DNA of 5,316 nt from JAAYYM01 sp964483395 (GTDB lineage Bacteria; Bacillota; Clostridia; Lachnospirales; Lachnospiraceae): NCBI GenBank assembly GCA_964483395.1, contig CAZABT010000153.1:1-5316 (forward strand), in the 5' to 3' direction. This document shows, piece after piece, positions 1 through 5,316 of the stretch. Under the pieces are notes generated by a model. That model did not search any database. It was not told the DNA's origin and was given only the letters and a program-made list of their open reading frames with translations. The position numbers were made by a program, and so were the translations under genes. Each line of letters starts with the position of its first letter. Position 1 is the stretch's first letter.

Positions 1-31
1 TTTCATTGTCCTCTCCAAGTAAAATGCGCAT
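1..31 (-). other. Start of a second, C-terminal receiver domain (cut by window edge)
   Basis: From residue 1250 the protein reads MRILLGEDNE, the typical first strand and acidic pocket (E1256, D1257) of a receiver domain in a hybrid kinase. Only about ten residues are inside the window, so the phospho-acceptor aspartate cannot be seen. Confidence 0.8.
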
Positions 32-3000
32 CCCTGTCAACGACTGGTCTCCCACCTTTTTAGCAGCCCGTATCATCTTCTCATCTCTTATGATTTCCAG
101 CGGAAGGTCTACCGTGAATTCCGTGCCCTCTCCGATCTTGCTTCTCACAGTCACCTTGCCCTTCATCAGATTGACCAGTTCCTTCACGATTGCCAGGCCA
201 AGTCCTGTACCCTGACTCTTTTCAGAAACATCTTTCCGAAATTCCTGTTTGAAGCTGTCAAATGCATGCGGCAGAAACTCAGGACTCATGCCGATTCCGT
301 TGTCTCTTACACGAAACCGTTTCATAACCATATGCTCCGGCAATGTCTCCGGTTGTTCTTCCGGCTCTTCAACAATCAGCTCCACCTTACCGCCGGATGC
401 CGTAAACTTCACAGCATTGGACAGCAAATTGATGAAAATCTGATTCAGCCGTACCTTGTCAGCCATAATTGTATAAATCTCCGTATTGCTGTAATCCATA
501 CAAAATGAAATGTTTTTATTCTTACTCAGTTCTCCGATGACGTTGTCCATTGTTTTCACAAATTCCTCAAAGGAATACGGCTCAGGATTCAACGTTACCT
601 TCTTTTGTTCGATCTTGGACATATCTAATACATCATTGATGATACCCAGCAGATAATCACCTGAAATATGAATCTTGTCAAGATATTCCCGCAGCTGCTC
701 CTCATCTGCCCGATCGGTAATTTCCTCATTTGAAAATGCAAGTACCGCATTTAACGGAGTACGCATATCATGGCTCATATTCGACAAAAACTCACTTTTT
801 GCATGATTAGCTGCATTTGCTACGCTGGCTGCCTTTTGCAGTGCCCTCTTTTGACGCTGTTCCTCCTCATACAAATTCGTGATATCCTGACGAATGACAA
901 CGATATCTTTGCCTTGTTGGTCTAAATAGTATGCATGGGAAGATTTCCTGCGGTACTCTCCATTCTTAAAAACACGATAAGTAATTCTGCAGATTGGTTC
1001 ATGCTCCAGCGCTTCTATCAGCCCCTGCTTTCCAAAAAAGCGAATACACGTCTCCTGATCCTTTTCCACCACAAAGTTACGGATATGCTTCATCAGCTCC
1101 TGCTCATAGTCAAACAGTTCTGTTCCAAGCCCGCTTTCATTCGGCCGCTCATGAAGAATATGTGCCTTACCGGTATCTGATTCCAATAGCAGTGCTGATT
1201 CTATTTCCTCATTCATAATGGTCTGGATTGCATACTTGTCTTTCTTCTCTCTGTCAATGTTTCGGATATAAATCAATGCAACAGTTTCCTCTGTATCCGG
1301 TCTCTTAACAATCGTGGCATTGGCCCGTACCCAATTTAAGCCTATGTTCTCCACTACTCTGCGATATTCGATGCTGATATTGGTCTCACCTCTGTTATAA
1401 GCTTCTAACAGGCTCTCTGAAAACAAGCTGTCCCTTACCAGTGCCCGATTCTCCTCTGCCACATTGCTCAAAATTTCCTGTCTGATCTCTTCACTGATTG
1501 GAATGGCTGAATGCATACTTGGCAGATCTGAATATTTTGATAGAAATTCTTCAATCATTCCGGTGGTCAGATTCAGTTCATAGTATAAAACAGAATCATG
1601 AATCATCTCATGCCGCAGCTGCAGTTCGTGCTCATACCGATGTCTGATCTCCTCTGTACGCACACGATTTTCTTCTTCCACGAGTTTCTTCTCCGTCACA
1701 TCCTCCAGCATGCAATACAGTAGATATCGTTCTCCTGCTCTGGCAATGACCTTCATCGTTGATTGCAGATAAATCACTTTATCTCTTCCGCCGAGGCCGA
1801 TCAGTTTGAGTTCATTCGATACCTCCTGCTGTGAATTGATTGCCTTTTGAACTACCTGCAGCGTCCAATTCTTATGCTCGTCATCCAGATAATCCTCCCA
1901 ACGAAGTCCAAGAGCATCCTCGGTTGTCATTTGATCACCACCCAGCATCCTCACATAATTGTCATTGACACGCAGCATTTCGATCTCTCCCTGATGGTAT
2001 TCAAAAACGCTTGCGCCACCTACAAAGCTATTGAAAATCAACGTTTCTATGGATTTCGGATTCCAAAATGCCGCATTATCCAGATTTTTAACCGTCTCCA
2101 GCTGATACCTGTAATTTTCCGTATTCTTATCCTTCAGAAGCTGCTCATATTCTTCCACCGGCAGTGGACGGGAATACAGATATCCCTGTATACAGCTGCA
2201 CCCGATAGACTTCAGAAAGTCTGCCTGTTCCAGTGTTTCCACACCTTCTGCAATCACTGCCATACCAATCCATTTGCTCATTCTGACAACAGACTCCAGT
2301 ATGTTGCCTCCGCGGCCCGTATCGTCCTCTCCCTCCAAAAACTTCATATCCAGCTTCAAAACATCTGCCGGAACATCCTTCAGTGTATTCAATGAAGAAT
2401 AGCCGCTGCCAAAGTCATCAATCTCCATCGTAAAACCATGTGTCTGAAATTCCTTCACAGCATTAATGATCGGTTCACTGGAATGTGCAAATGCGGATTC
2501 TGTAATTTCAAGCCGCAGCATAGACGGAGAGATGGAATACTTTTGTGCAAGGTTCAGAATCACCTCCGTCAAATCCTTTCGGAATATGTCATAGCGAGAA
2601 ATATTCACTGATACGGGCACCGGTGCATAACCGGCATCCTCCCATTTTCTCATGTAGCTGCAGGTTTGTTCCCATACATATTTATCTACTTCATATACAA
2701 ATCCGTTTTTTTCAAATATCGGAATGAATATTCCCGGTGAGATCAGGCCCTTTTTCGGATGACGCCAGCGCACCAACGCTTCTGCTCCGGTGAGAGCCTT
2801 GGTCGCATGATTGAATTGCGGCTGAAACCATACCTCAAACTGTTTCTCCTCCAATGCAGTCCGCATTTCTCCGATAATTTCCTGTTCCCGCAGTATTGTA
2901 TTACGCATCGACTCATCATAAATTGCAATATGCTCATCAAATCGACCTTTAACAGAGGTTTTGGCAATGGTTGCCCGATCATACATTGCACTTGGAGACA

Positions 3001-3778
3001 GTGTAATATCTTCTACAATGTAGCGTCCTATGCTGAAAGTAATCGGCGGGATCGAACCATCCAGTATCTCTGACTTTTTACGGATTTGATCAATTTCATC
3101 AGACTCCATAAAGGATTTGGGATATAGCACAGCATAATTATCTGCCATGATACGGCTGCATATTCCGCCTCCGAGGCCAAACCCTTCTTTAAATATATTG
3201 GCAATATATTTCAGTACCTCATCACCCTTGACGTTCCCATACTGATCATTGATCACCTTGAACTTTTCGATATCAAAGCAGGCCATCACATAATGCCCCG
3301 GCTCATGCTTAGAAACCATCTCCGCGACAATTTCAAAGAAAGCTGAACGGCTGTACAGGCCGGTTAATGCATCTGTTTTATTGGCATTGATGATTGCTGC
3401 CTTTTCACGCAGACTAATTGTGTTGGAAAGACGGTGCTTGATGATTTCCGGATTATAGGGCTTTGCAATAAAATCATTCGCTCCCAGTGCCAGTGCCTTG
3501 ACCTCAGAGCCCGGTTCCGTATTTCCGGTCGTCACAATGACCGGAATCTGTGACATCATTTCACTGCCCCGCATATGTGCCAATACCTCATAACCATCCA
3601 TCTGAGGCATAATGATATCGAGCAGCACCGCAGAAATGCTCTCAGAAGCATTTTCCATCAGTTTCAGTGCTTCCTTTCCATTGTCTGCTTCCATGACCTC
3701 ATATTCACGGCATAACATTTCGCGCAGCATATCGCGGTTCATTTCATTGTCATCTACAATCAATAACTTGCGCTGCAT
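1..3778 (-). CDS. Giant hybrid c-di-GMP phosphodiesterase / sensor histidine kinase (REC-GGDEF*-EAL-PASx3-HisKA-HATPase-REC), 3' end outside window
   Basis: Probably a cytoplasmic multidomain signalling protein that hydrolyses c-di-GMP and takes part in a His-Asp phosphorelay. It reads open for 1259 codons from ATG 3778 to the window edge, so the C-terminus is missing. Domains: receiver, residues 1-120 (acid pocket D9/D10, phospho-acceptor D54 in LLDIIMP, T83, K106); GGDEF-like, about 133-275, opening with DALTGLYSR, signature degenerate (MADNY, 211-215); EAL, about 298-545; three PAS-like domains, about 578-700, 725-845 and 850-970; HisKA with H1003 in SHDMRTPLN; HATPase with N1121, DNGIG 1159-1163 and GTGLGLA 1190-1196; second receiver from about 1250 (LLGEDNE). 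No hydrophobic stretch looks like a membrane helix, so it should be soluble. The start is set by AGGGGG six bases upstream and by the receiver beginning at once. Known of the families: EAL cleaves c-di-GMP and HisKA/HATPase autophosphorylates. Self-control of the EAL by the kinase is inference. A histidine phosphotransfer domain may follow beyond the edge. Confidence 0.95.
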   Translation of the reverse strand, partial: MQRKLLIVDDNEMNRDMLREMLCREYEVMEADNGKEALKLMENASESISAVLLDIIMPQMDGYEVLAHMRGSEMMSQIPVIVTTGNTEPGSEVKALALGANDFIAKPYNPEIIKHRLSNTISLREKAAIINANKTDALTGLYSRSAFFEIVAEMVSKHEPGHYVMACFDIEKFKVINDQYGNVKGDEVLKYIANIFKEGFGLGGGICSRIMADNYAVLYPKSFMESDEIDQIRKKSEILDGSIPPITFSIGRYIVEDITLSPSAMYDRATIAKTSVKGRFDEHIAIYDESMRNTILREQEIIGEMRTALEEKQFEVWFQPQFNHATKALTGAEALVRWRHPKKGLISPGIFIPIFEKNGFVYEVDKYVWEQTCSYMRKWEDAGYAPVPVSVNISRYDIFRKDLTEVILNLAQKYSISPSMLRLEITESAFAHSSEPIINAVKEFQTHGFTMEIDDFGSGYSSLNTLKDVPADVLKLDMKFLEGEDDTGRGGNILESVVRMSKWIGMAVIAEGVETLEQADFLKSIGCSCIQGYLYSRPLPVEEYEQLLKDKNTENYRYQLETVKNLDNAAFWNPKSIETLIFNSFVGGASVFEYHQGEIEMLRVNDNYVRMLGGDQMTTEDALGLRWEDYLDDEHKNWTLQVVQKAINSQQEVSNELKLIGLGGRDKVIYLQSTMKVIARAGERYLLYCMLEDVTEKKLVEEENRVRTEEIRHRYEHELQLRHEMIHDSVLYYELNLTTGMIEEFLSKYSDLPSMHSAIPISEEIRQEILSNVAEENRALVRDSLFSESLLEAYNRGETNISIEYRRVVENIGLNWVRANATIVKRPDTEETVALIYIRNIDREKKDKYAIQTIMNEEIESALLLESDTGKAHILHERPNESGLGTELFDYEQELMKHIRNFVVEKDQETCIRFFGKQGLIEALEHEPICRITYRVFKNGEYRRKSSHAYYLDQQGKDIVVIRQDITNLYEEEQRQKRALQKAASVANAANHAKSEFLSNMSHDMRTPLNAVLAFSNEEITDRADEEQLREYLDKIHISGDYLLGIINDVLDMSKIEQKKVTLNPEPYSFEEFVKTMDNVIGELSKNKNISFCMDYSNTEIYTIMADKVRLNQIFINLLSNAVKFTASGGKVELIVEEPEEQPETLPEHMVMKRFRVRDNGIGMSPEFLPHAFDSFKQEFRKDVSEKSQGTGLGLAIVKELVNLMKGKVTVRSKIGEGTEFTVDLPLEIIRDEKMIRAAKKVGDQSLTGMRILLGEDNE
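128..841 (-). other. Histidine kinase core (HisKA plus HATPase_c)
   Basis: Residues about 980-1217. The dimerisation helix carries the H-box SHDMRTPLN with the phosphorylatable H1003. The ATPase domain carries the N-box NLLSNAVKFT (N1121), the G1 box RDNGIGMS (1158-1165), an F-box region around FDSFKQE, and the G2 box GTGLGLAIVK (1190-1199). All boxes are intact, so autophosphorylation is expected. In hybrid kinases the phosphoryl group then passes to an attached receiver; one starts immediately downstream. Confidence 0.94.
869..2047 (-). other. Three tandem PAS-like sensor domains
   Basis: Between the EAL domain and the kinase lie about 390 residues that read as PAS folds. The first (about 578-700) has a conserved core around RVNDNYVRMLGG and ends in the typical EDVTEKKL. 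The second (about 725-845) opens with YYELNLTTG and ends in IYIRNIDREKK. The third (about 850-970) ends in VVIRQDITNLYEEE, leading into a helical linker. A charged, probably coiled-coil stretch (about 699-722) separates the first two. The ligand or cofactor cannot be told from sequence. The first domain is the clearest; the boundaries of the second and third are approximate. Confidence 0.72.
2143..2887 (-). other. Intact EAL c-di-GMP phosphodiesterase domain
   Basis: About residues 298-545. The catalytic set known from EAL enzymes can be followed through the domain: E333 in AEALVRWR, N392 in VSVNISR, E424 in LEITES, D454 and D455 in IDDFGSGYS, K475 in LKLDM, E511 in AEGVET, and Q531 in QGYLYSRPL. 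Every expected metal and substrate ligand seems present, so hydrolysis of c-di-GMP to pGpG is predicted. This contrasts with the broken GGDEF domain just before it. Confidence 0.93.
2954..3382 (-). other. Degenerate GGDEF domain, probably not a cyclase
   Basis: About residues 133-275 have the fold signature of a diguanylate cyclase: DALTGLYSR at 136-144, then FDIEKFKVIND, then a GDEVLK helix. The active-site loop that should read GGDEF reads MADNY (211-215), so both glycines and the catalytic acid are lost. No RxxD inhibitory site lies at the usual spacing before the loop. Such domains in GGDEF-EAL proteins often act as GTP-sensing or structural partners of the EAL domain. Which role applies here is not visible in the sequence. 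Confidence 0.88.
3404..3778 (-). other. N-terminal response-regulator receiver domain of the giant hybrid
   Basis: Residues 1-125 form a CheY-like receiver. All key positions are present: D9 and D10 for Mg2+, the phosphorylatable D54 in a DIIMPQMDG context, T83 in VIVTTGN, and K106 in FIAKPYNP. It is therefore expected to accept a phosphoryl group and to control the attached EAL domain. The donor is unknown: it could be the kinase core at the other end of the same protein or a separate kinase. Confidence 0.93.
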
Positions 3779-3784
3779 CGAATT

Positions 3785-3790
3785 CCCCCT
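3785..3790 (-). promoter_or_regulatory. Ribosome binding site of the giant hybrid gene
   Basis: The minus strand reads AGGGGG, then six bases, then ATG at 3778. This near-consensus Shine-Dalgarno, together with the receiver domain starting at residue 3, fixes the start codon. Confidence 0.85.
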
Positions 3791-3812
3791 TGTAATATCC
3801 TTATGTAGTACC

Positions 3813-3841
3813 ATTGTACCAAAAAGTGGAATTGTTGTAAA
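3813..3841 (-). promoter_or_regulatory. SigA-type promoter with extended -10 for the giant hybrid gene
   Basis: The minus strand shows TTTACA (3841-3836), a 17-base spacer, then TACAAT (3818-3813). TGG directly before the -10 makes the extended TGn element. Each hexamer is one base off consensus. Transcription would start near 3806, giving a 5' leader of about 28 bases that contains the ribosome binding site. It lies downstream of the terminator that closes the preceding gene, so it should be the main promoter of the hybrid gene. Confidence 0.7.
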
Positions 3842-3916
3842 GTTTCAAAATCAATCCTTTCATGTCAATTTTCTTTCTGTATTTAACTGTAATTATCAGA
3901 ATTTTGTAAATGATGT

Positions 3917-3946
3917 AAAAAACACGACAGTCATAAAACTGTCGTG
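3917..3946 (-). terminator. Intrinsic terminator after the diguanylate cyclase gene
   Basis: On the minus strand a perfect 9-bp stem (CACGACAGT, 3923-3931, pairing with ACTGTCGTG, 3938-3946) closes a 6-base loop and is followed by six T residues (3922-3917). It begins about 40 bases after the cyclase stop codon. This is a classic Rho-independent terminator for minus-strand transcription and separates the cyclase from the hybrid gene. Confidence 0.9.
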
Positions 3947-3986
3947 CTCATACAAACATTTTTGACGGACTTTCCATCCATTGTAT

Positions 3987-5081
3987 TTATCTCACCTTCG
4001 GCTCGCGCACCACTTGGTTCTTTCCGTTTTTCTTTCCCATATACAAAAGTTCATCCGCCTTTGCCACGACCTTCTCCAGATCCGTCTCACCATGATTTCC
4101 GCATATTCCAAATGTCATGGTCACAAATATTTTCTTTGATTTTCCCTGTACGCTGACTGATTCGATTTTCCTGCGAATCGATTCCACTCTCTCATAAGCA
4201 AGATCCTTCGGCATGTTCGGCATAATAATGACAATTTCCTCACCGCCCCAACGGCAAACGATGTCATTTTCCCTGACCATGTTACGGATGATATCTGACA
4301 TATTGACAAGAATCGCATCTCCAATCTCATGCCCCCACTCATCATTAATGAGTTTAAAGTCATCAATGTCGCCAATCGCAACACAATAAGAGAAGTTCTC
4401 CTTGGAGGTCTTTAGCAAATACTCAAACTGATTGTAAAGGCTCCTTCTGTTTGCAAGTCCAGTCAGGTAATCCTCCTGTGCCTGCTCTTTAAGCTCCTCA
4501 TTGTCCTTTGACAATAATGTCCGATACAGCAGATTGGAATTGTTCACTGCTCGTGCCAGCACATAAGCTCCAATGAAGAAAAAGCACAAATTACTGATAT
4601 AGATTTCCTGAACCATATTTTCCATAAATGCATTCTGATAGATCGGTAAAAAGCAAAAAGTAACAATTCTCATAGCAATAAAAATCAAGGCCTGTACAAC
4701 TCCATATAACGGCAGATACTTCACATTATTCAGGACTTTCATATAAATGGTCATAAACAGGAAAATAAAATAAAACTGAAAGCCATAATCCCACCCAAAA
4801 AAGAGAATCGCCAATACCATATGTACCGTGATTTCAATATTCATCAAAAGGAAATGAACATTGGGGGACAAATGAAAATCCTTGTTATACAGCACTGCAT
4901 AAATAATAATACTGCACACATTGAGTATGGCAAACAGTTTGATACCCAAAAGCAGAAAGGAAACCAGATATACCAAATGTACCAATAGGCAGGTCAGCAT
5001 CACCCAGCGAAACATTCTGTCTATAATCGTGCCCACTGCAACATTTGCCTTGGATTCACTTTTTATGTTTATTTCCTCCAT
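3987..5081 (-). CDS. Membrane-bound diguanylate cyclase (6 TM helices plus GGDEF)
   Basis: Predicted to make c-di-GMP from two GTP at the inner face of the membrane. From ATG 5081 it has 364 residues. The N-terminal half has about six hydrophobic segments (near 26-46, 48-66, 77-96, 101-118, 124-146, 160-178), with no sensor family I can name. A short charged helix (ELKEQAQED) leads into a GGDEF domain, about 200-358: DYLTGLANRR at 204-213, metal-binding GDIDDFK (D238), then INDEWGHEIGD, and the signature GGEEI at 279-283. The last position is I instead of F, but catalytic residues are kept. RENDIVCRW places RxxD (270-273) exactly five residues before the signature, an intact product-inhibition site. 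The frame extends up to an ATG at 5141, but that ATG touches the preceding terminator hairpin and has no ribosome binding site; GGGGGA lies seven bases before 5081, so I chose 5081. The neighbouring gene encodes the opposing phosphodiesterase. Confidence 0.93.
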   Translation of the reverse strand: MEEINIKSESKANVAVGTIIDRMFRWVMLTCLLVHLVYLVSFLLLGIKLFAILNVCSIIIYAVLYNKDFHLSPNVHFLLMNIEITVHMVLAILFFGWDYGFQFYFIFLFMTIYMKVLNNVKYLPLYGVVQALIFIAMRIVTFCFLPIYQNAFMENMVQEIYISNLCFFFIGAYVLARAVNNSNLLYRTLLSKDNEELKEQAQEDYLTGLANRRSLYNQFEYLLKTSKENFSYCVAIGDIDDFKLINDEWGHEIGDAILVNMSDIIRNMVRENDIVCRWGGEEIVIIMPNMPKDLAYERVESIRRKIESVSVQGKSKKIFVTMTFGICGNHGETDLEKVVAKADELLYMGKKNGKNQVVREPKVR

Positions 5082-5088
5082 GTAAAAT

Positions 5089-5094
5089 TCCCCC
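5089..5094 (-). promoter_or_regulatory. Ribosome binding site that decides the cyclase start
   Basis: The minus strand reads GGGGGA followed by seven bases and ATG at 5081. The in-frame ATG at 5096 overlaps this site and the one at 5141 abuts a terminator stem; neither has a Shine-Dalgarno sequence. This supports the 364-residue protein over the 384-residue reading. Confidence 0.8.
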
Positions 5095-5108
5095 ATGATA
5101 ATCGGTGT

Positions 5109-5138
5109 AAAAAGTCCTTGATCACTAGACCAAGGACT
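5109..5138 (-). terminator. Intrinsic terminator of rpsU
   Basis: On the minus strand an 8-bp perfect stem (AGTCCTTG, 5138-5131, with CAAGGACT, 5120-5113) can be extended by two inner pairs across one mismatch to leave a tetraloop. It runs straight into a T tract (5113-5109, the first T closing the stem). It starts 5 bases after the rpsU stop codon, so it should end most rpsU transcripts just before the cyclase gene. Confidence 0.82.
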
Positions 5139-5143
5139 CATTC

Positions 5144-5316
5144 TTAATTATATTTTCTTTTTCTTGCTGCCTCAGACTTTTTCTTACGTCTTACGCTTGG
5201 CTTTTCGTAATGCTCTCTCTTACGAATCTCCTGCTGAATACCGGCCTTAGCACAGTTTCTTTTAAAACGACGTAAAGCGCTATCTAAAGTCTCATTATCT
5301 TTTACGATTACATTTG
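5144..5316 (-). CDS. rpsU: 30S ribosomal protein S21 (5' end cut by window edge)
   Basis: Small basic ribosomal protein that binds the 30S subunit near the 3' end of 16S rRNA and aids initiation. The visible 56 residues start NVIVKDNETLDSALRRFKR, continue through the family-typical CAKAG and REHYEKPSVRRKKK, and end KRKYN before TAA. Compared with the usual length of about 58 residues, only the first two codons (probably Met-Ser) lie outside the window. The strongly basic C-terminal tail is normal for the family. It is transcribed in the same direction as the cyclase gene but a terminator lies between them. The upstream neighbour and promoter are not visible. Confidence 0.96.
   Translation of the reverse strand, partial: NVIVKDNETLDSALRRFKRNCAKAGIQQEIRKREHYEKPSVRRKKKSEAARKRKYN
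5147..5175 (-). promoter_or_regulatory. Possible weak promoter inside the end of rpsU, serving the cyclase gene
   Basis: The last two sense codons of rpsU read TATAAT (5152-5147), a perfect -10 hexamer. At a 17-base spacing the -35 would be CTGAGG (5175-5170), only 3 of 6 matches to consensus. There is no room for a normal promoter between the rpsU terminator and the cyclase ribosome binding site, so a promoter here or terminator read-through is needed. The match may be chance, because the tail of rpsU is A-rich Lys/Arg codons. Confidence 0.3.

Larger units (their letters stand above)
3779..3986. other. Intergenic region between the cyclase and the giant hybrid gene
   Basis: This A+T-rich 208-bp gap holds, in the direction of transcription (minus), the terminator of the cyclase gene, then about 75 bases with no recognised feature apart from an isolated TTGACA, then the promoter and ribosome binding site of the hybrid gene. 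I see no riboswitch-like conserved core, small ORF or RNA gene in it. Confidence 0.75.

Noticed and set aside
1847..2395. A 182-codon open frame on the plus strand
   Set aside because: It lies antisense to the EAL and first PAS domains of the large gene, has no ribosome binding site, and its protein is Ile/Gln/His-rich with no recognisable domain. The minus-strand reading has intact catalytic motifs throughout, so this is a shadow.
2743..2991. An 82-codon minus-strand open frame
   Set aside because: It overlaps the EAL coding sequence in another frame of the same strand and makes no recognisable protein.
1765..3180. Similar short sequences coding for GLGG in the GGDEF and PAS regions (near 3170 and 1790), a possible internal repeat
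   Set aside because: The match is only about a dozen bases around glycine codons, and the flanking protein sequences belong to unrelated domains. It is likely coincidence.
3863..3868. Perfect TTGACA on the minus strand in the gap, a possible second -35
   Set aside because: At 16-19 base spacing there is no acceptable -10 (the best are AAACTT or ACTTTA). The promoter at 3841-3813 is a better fit.
3612..3965. A 117-codon plus-strand open frame running into the intergenic gap
   Set aside because: Most of it is antisense to the N-terminal receiver domain, the product is Ser/Ile-rich and low in complexity, and it runs over the promoter and terminator. No ribosome binding site was seen.
4121..4384. 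An 87-codon minus-strand open frame
   Set aside because: It is inside the GGDEF domain of the cyclase in a different frame; the GGDEF reading is clearly the coding one.
1..5316. Mobile element, CRISPR array, phage or toxin-antitoxin signal
   Set aside because: I looked for terminal inverted repeats, regularly spaced repeats and transposase or toxin motifs on both strands. The only clear inverted repeats are the two terminators; everything else is explained by the three genes.

Overview
The window looks like chromosomal DNA from a low-to-moderate GC Firmicute, most likely a gut clostridium of the Lachnospiraceae type. The grounds are the strong AGGGGG/GGGGGA ribosome binding sites, the A+T-rich intergenic DNA, the clostridial-style S21 protein, and the habit of fusing c-di-GMP domains to hybrid histidine kinases. 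The family assignment is inference from style, not from a marker-gene comparison. All three genes lie on the minus strand, so transcription runs from high to low coordinates. No mobile element, CRISPR array, tRNA or rRNA is visible.

Reading in the direction of transcription: (1) 5316-5144 holds rpsU (ribosomal protein S21), lacking only about the first two codons at the window edge, and followed within 5 nt by an intrinsic terminator (5138-5109). (2) 5081-3987 holds a six-helix membrane diguanylate cyclase with an intact GGEEI active site and an intact RxxD inhibitory site, ended by a second intrinsic terminator (3946-3917). (3) A 208-bp gap follows, carrying a good SigA-type promoter with an extended -10. 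(4) 3778 to beyond position 1 holds a very large soluble signalling protein of at least 1259 residues: receiver, degenerate GGDEF, intact EAL phosphodiesterase, three PAS-like sensor domains, HisKA, HATPase, and the start of a second receiver cut by the window edge.

The last two genes encode opposing activities. The membrane protein should make c-di-GMP from GTP. The large hybrid should hydrolyse c-di-GMP and is wired for phosphorelay control at both ends. A terminator and a separate promoter between them suggest they are independently transcribed neighbours rather than one operon. The most interesting point is the architecture of the large protein, in which the usual output (receiver plus EAL) sits at the N-terminus and a complete hybrid kinase follows in the same chain.
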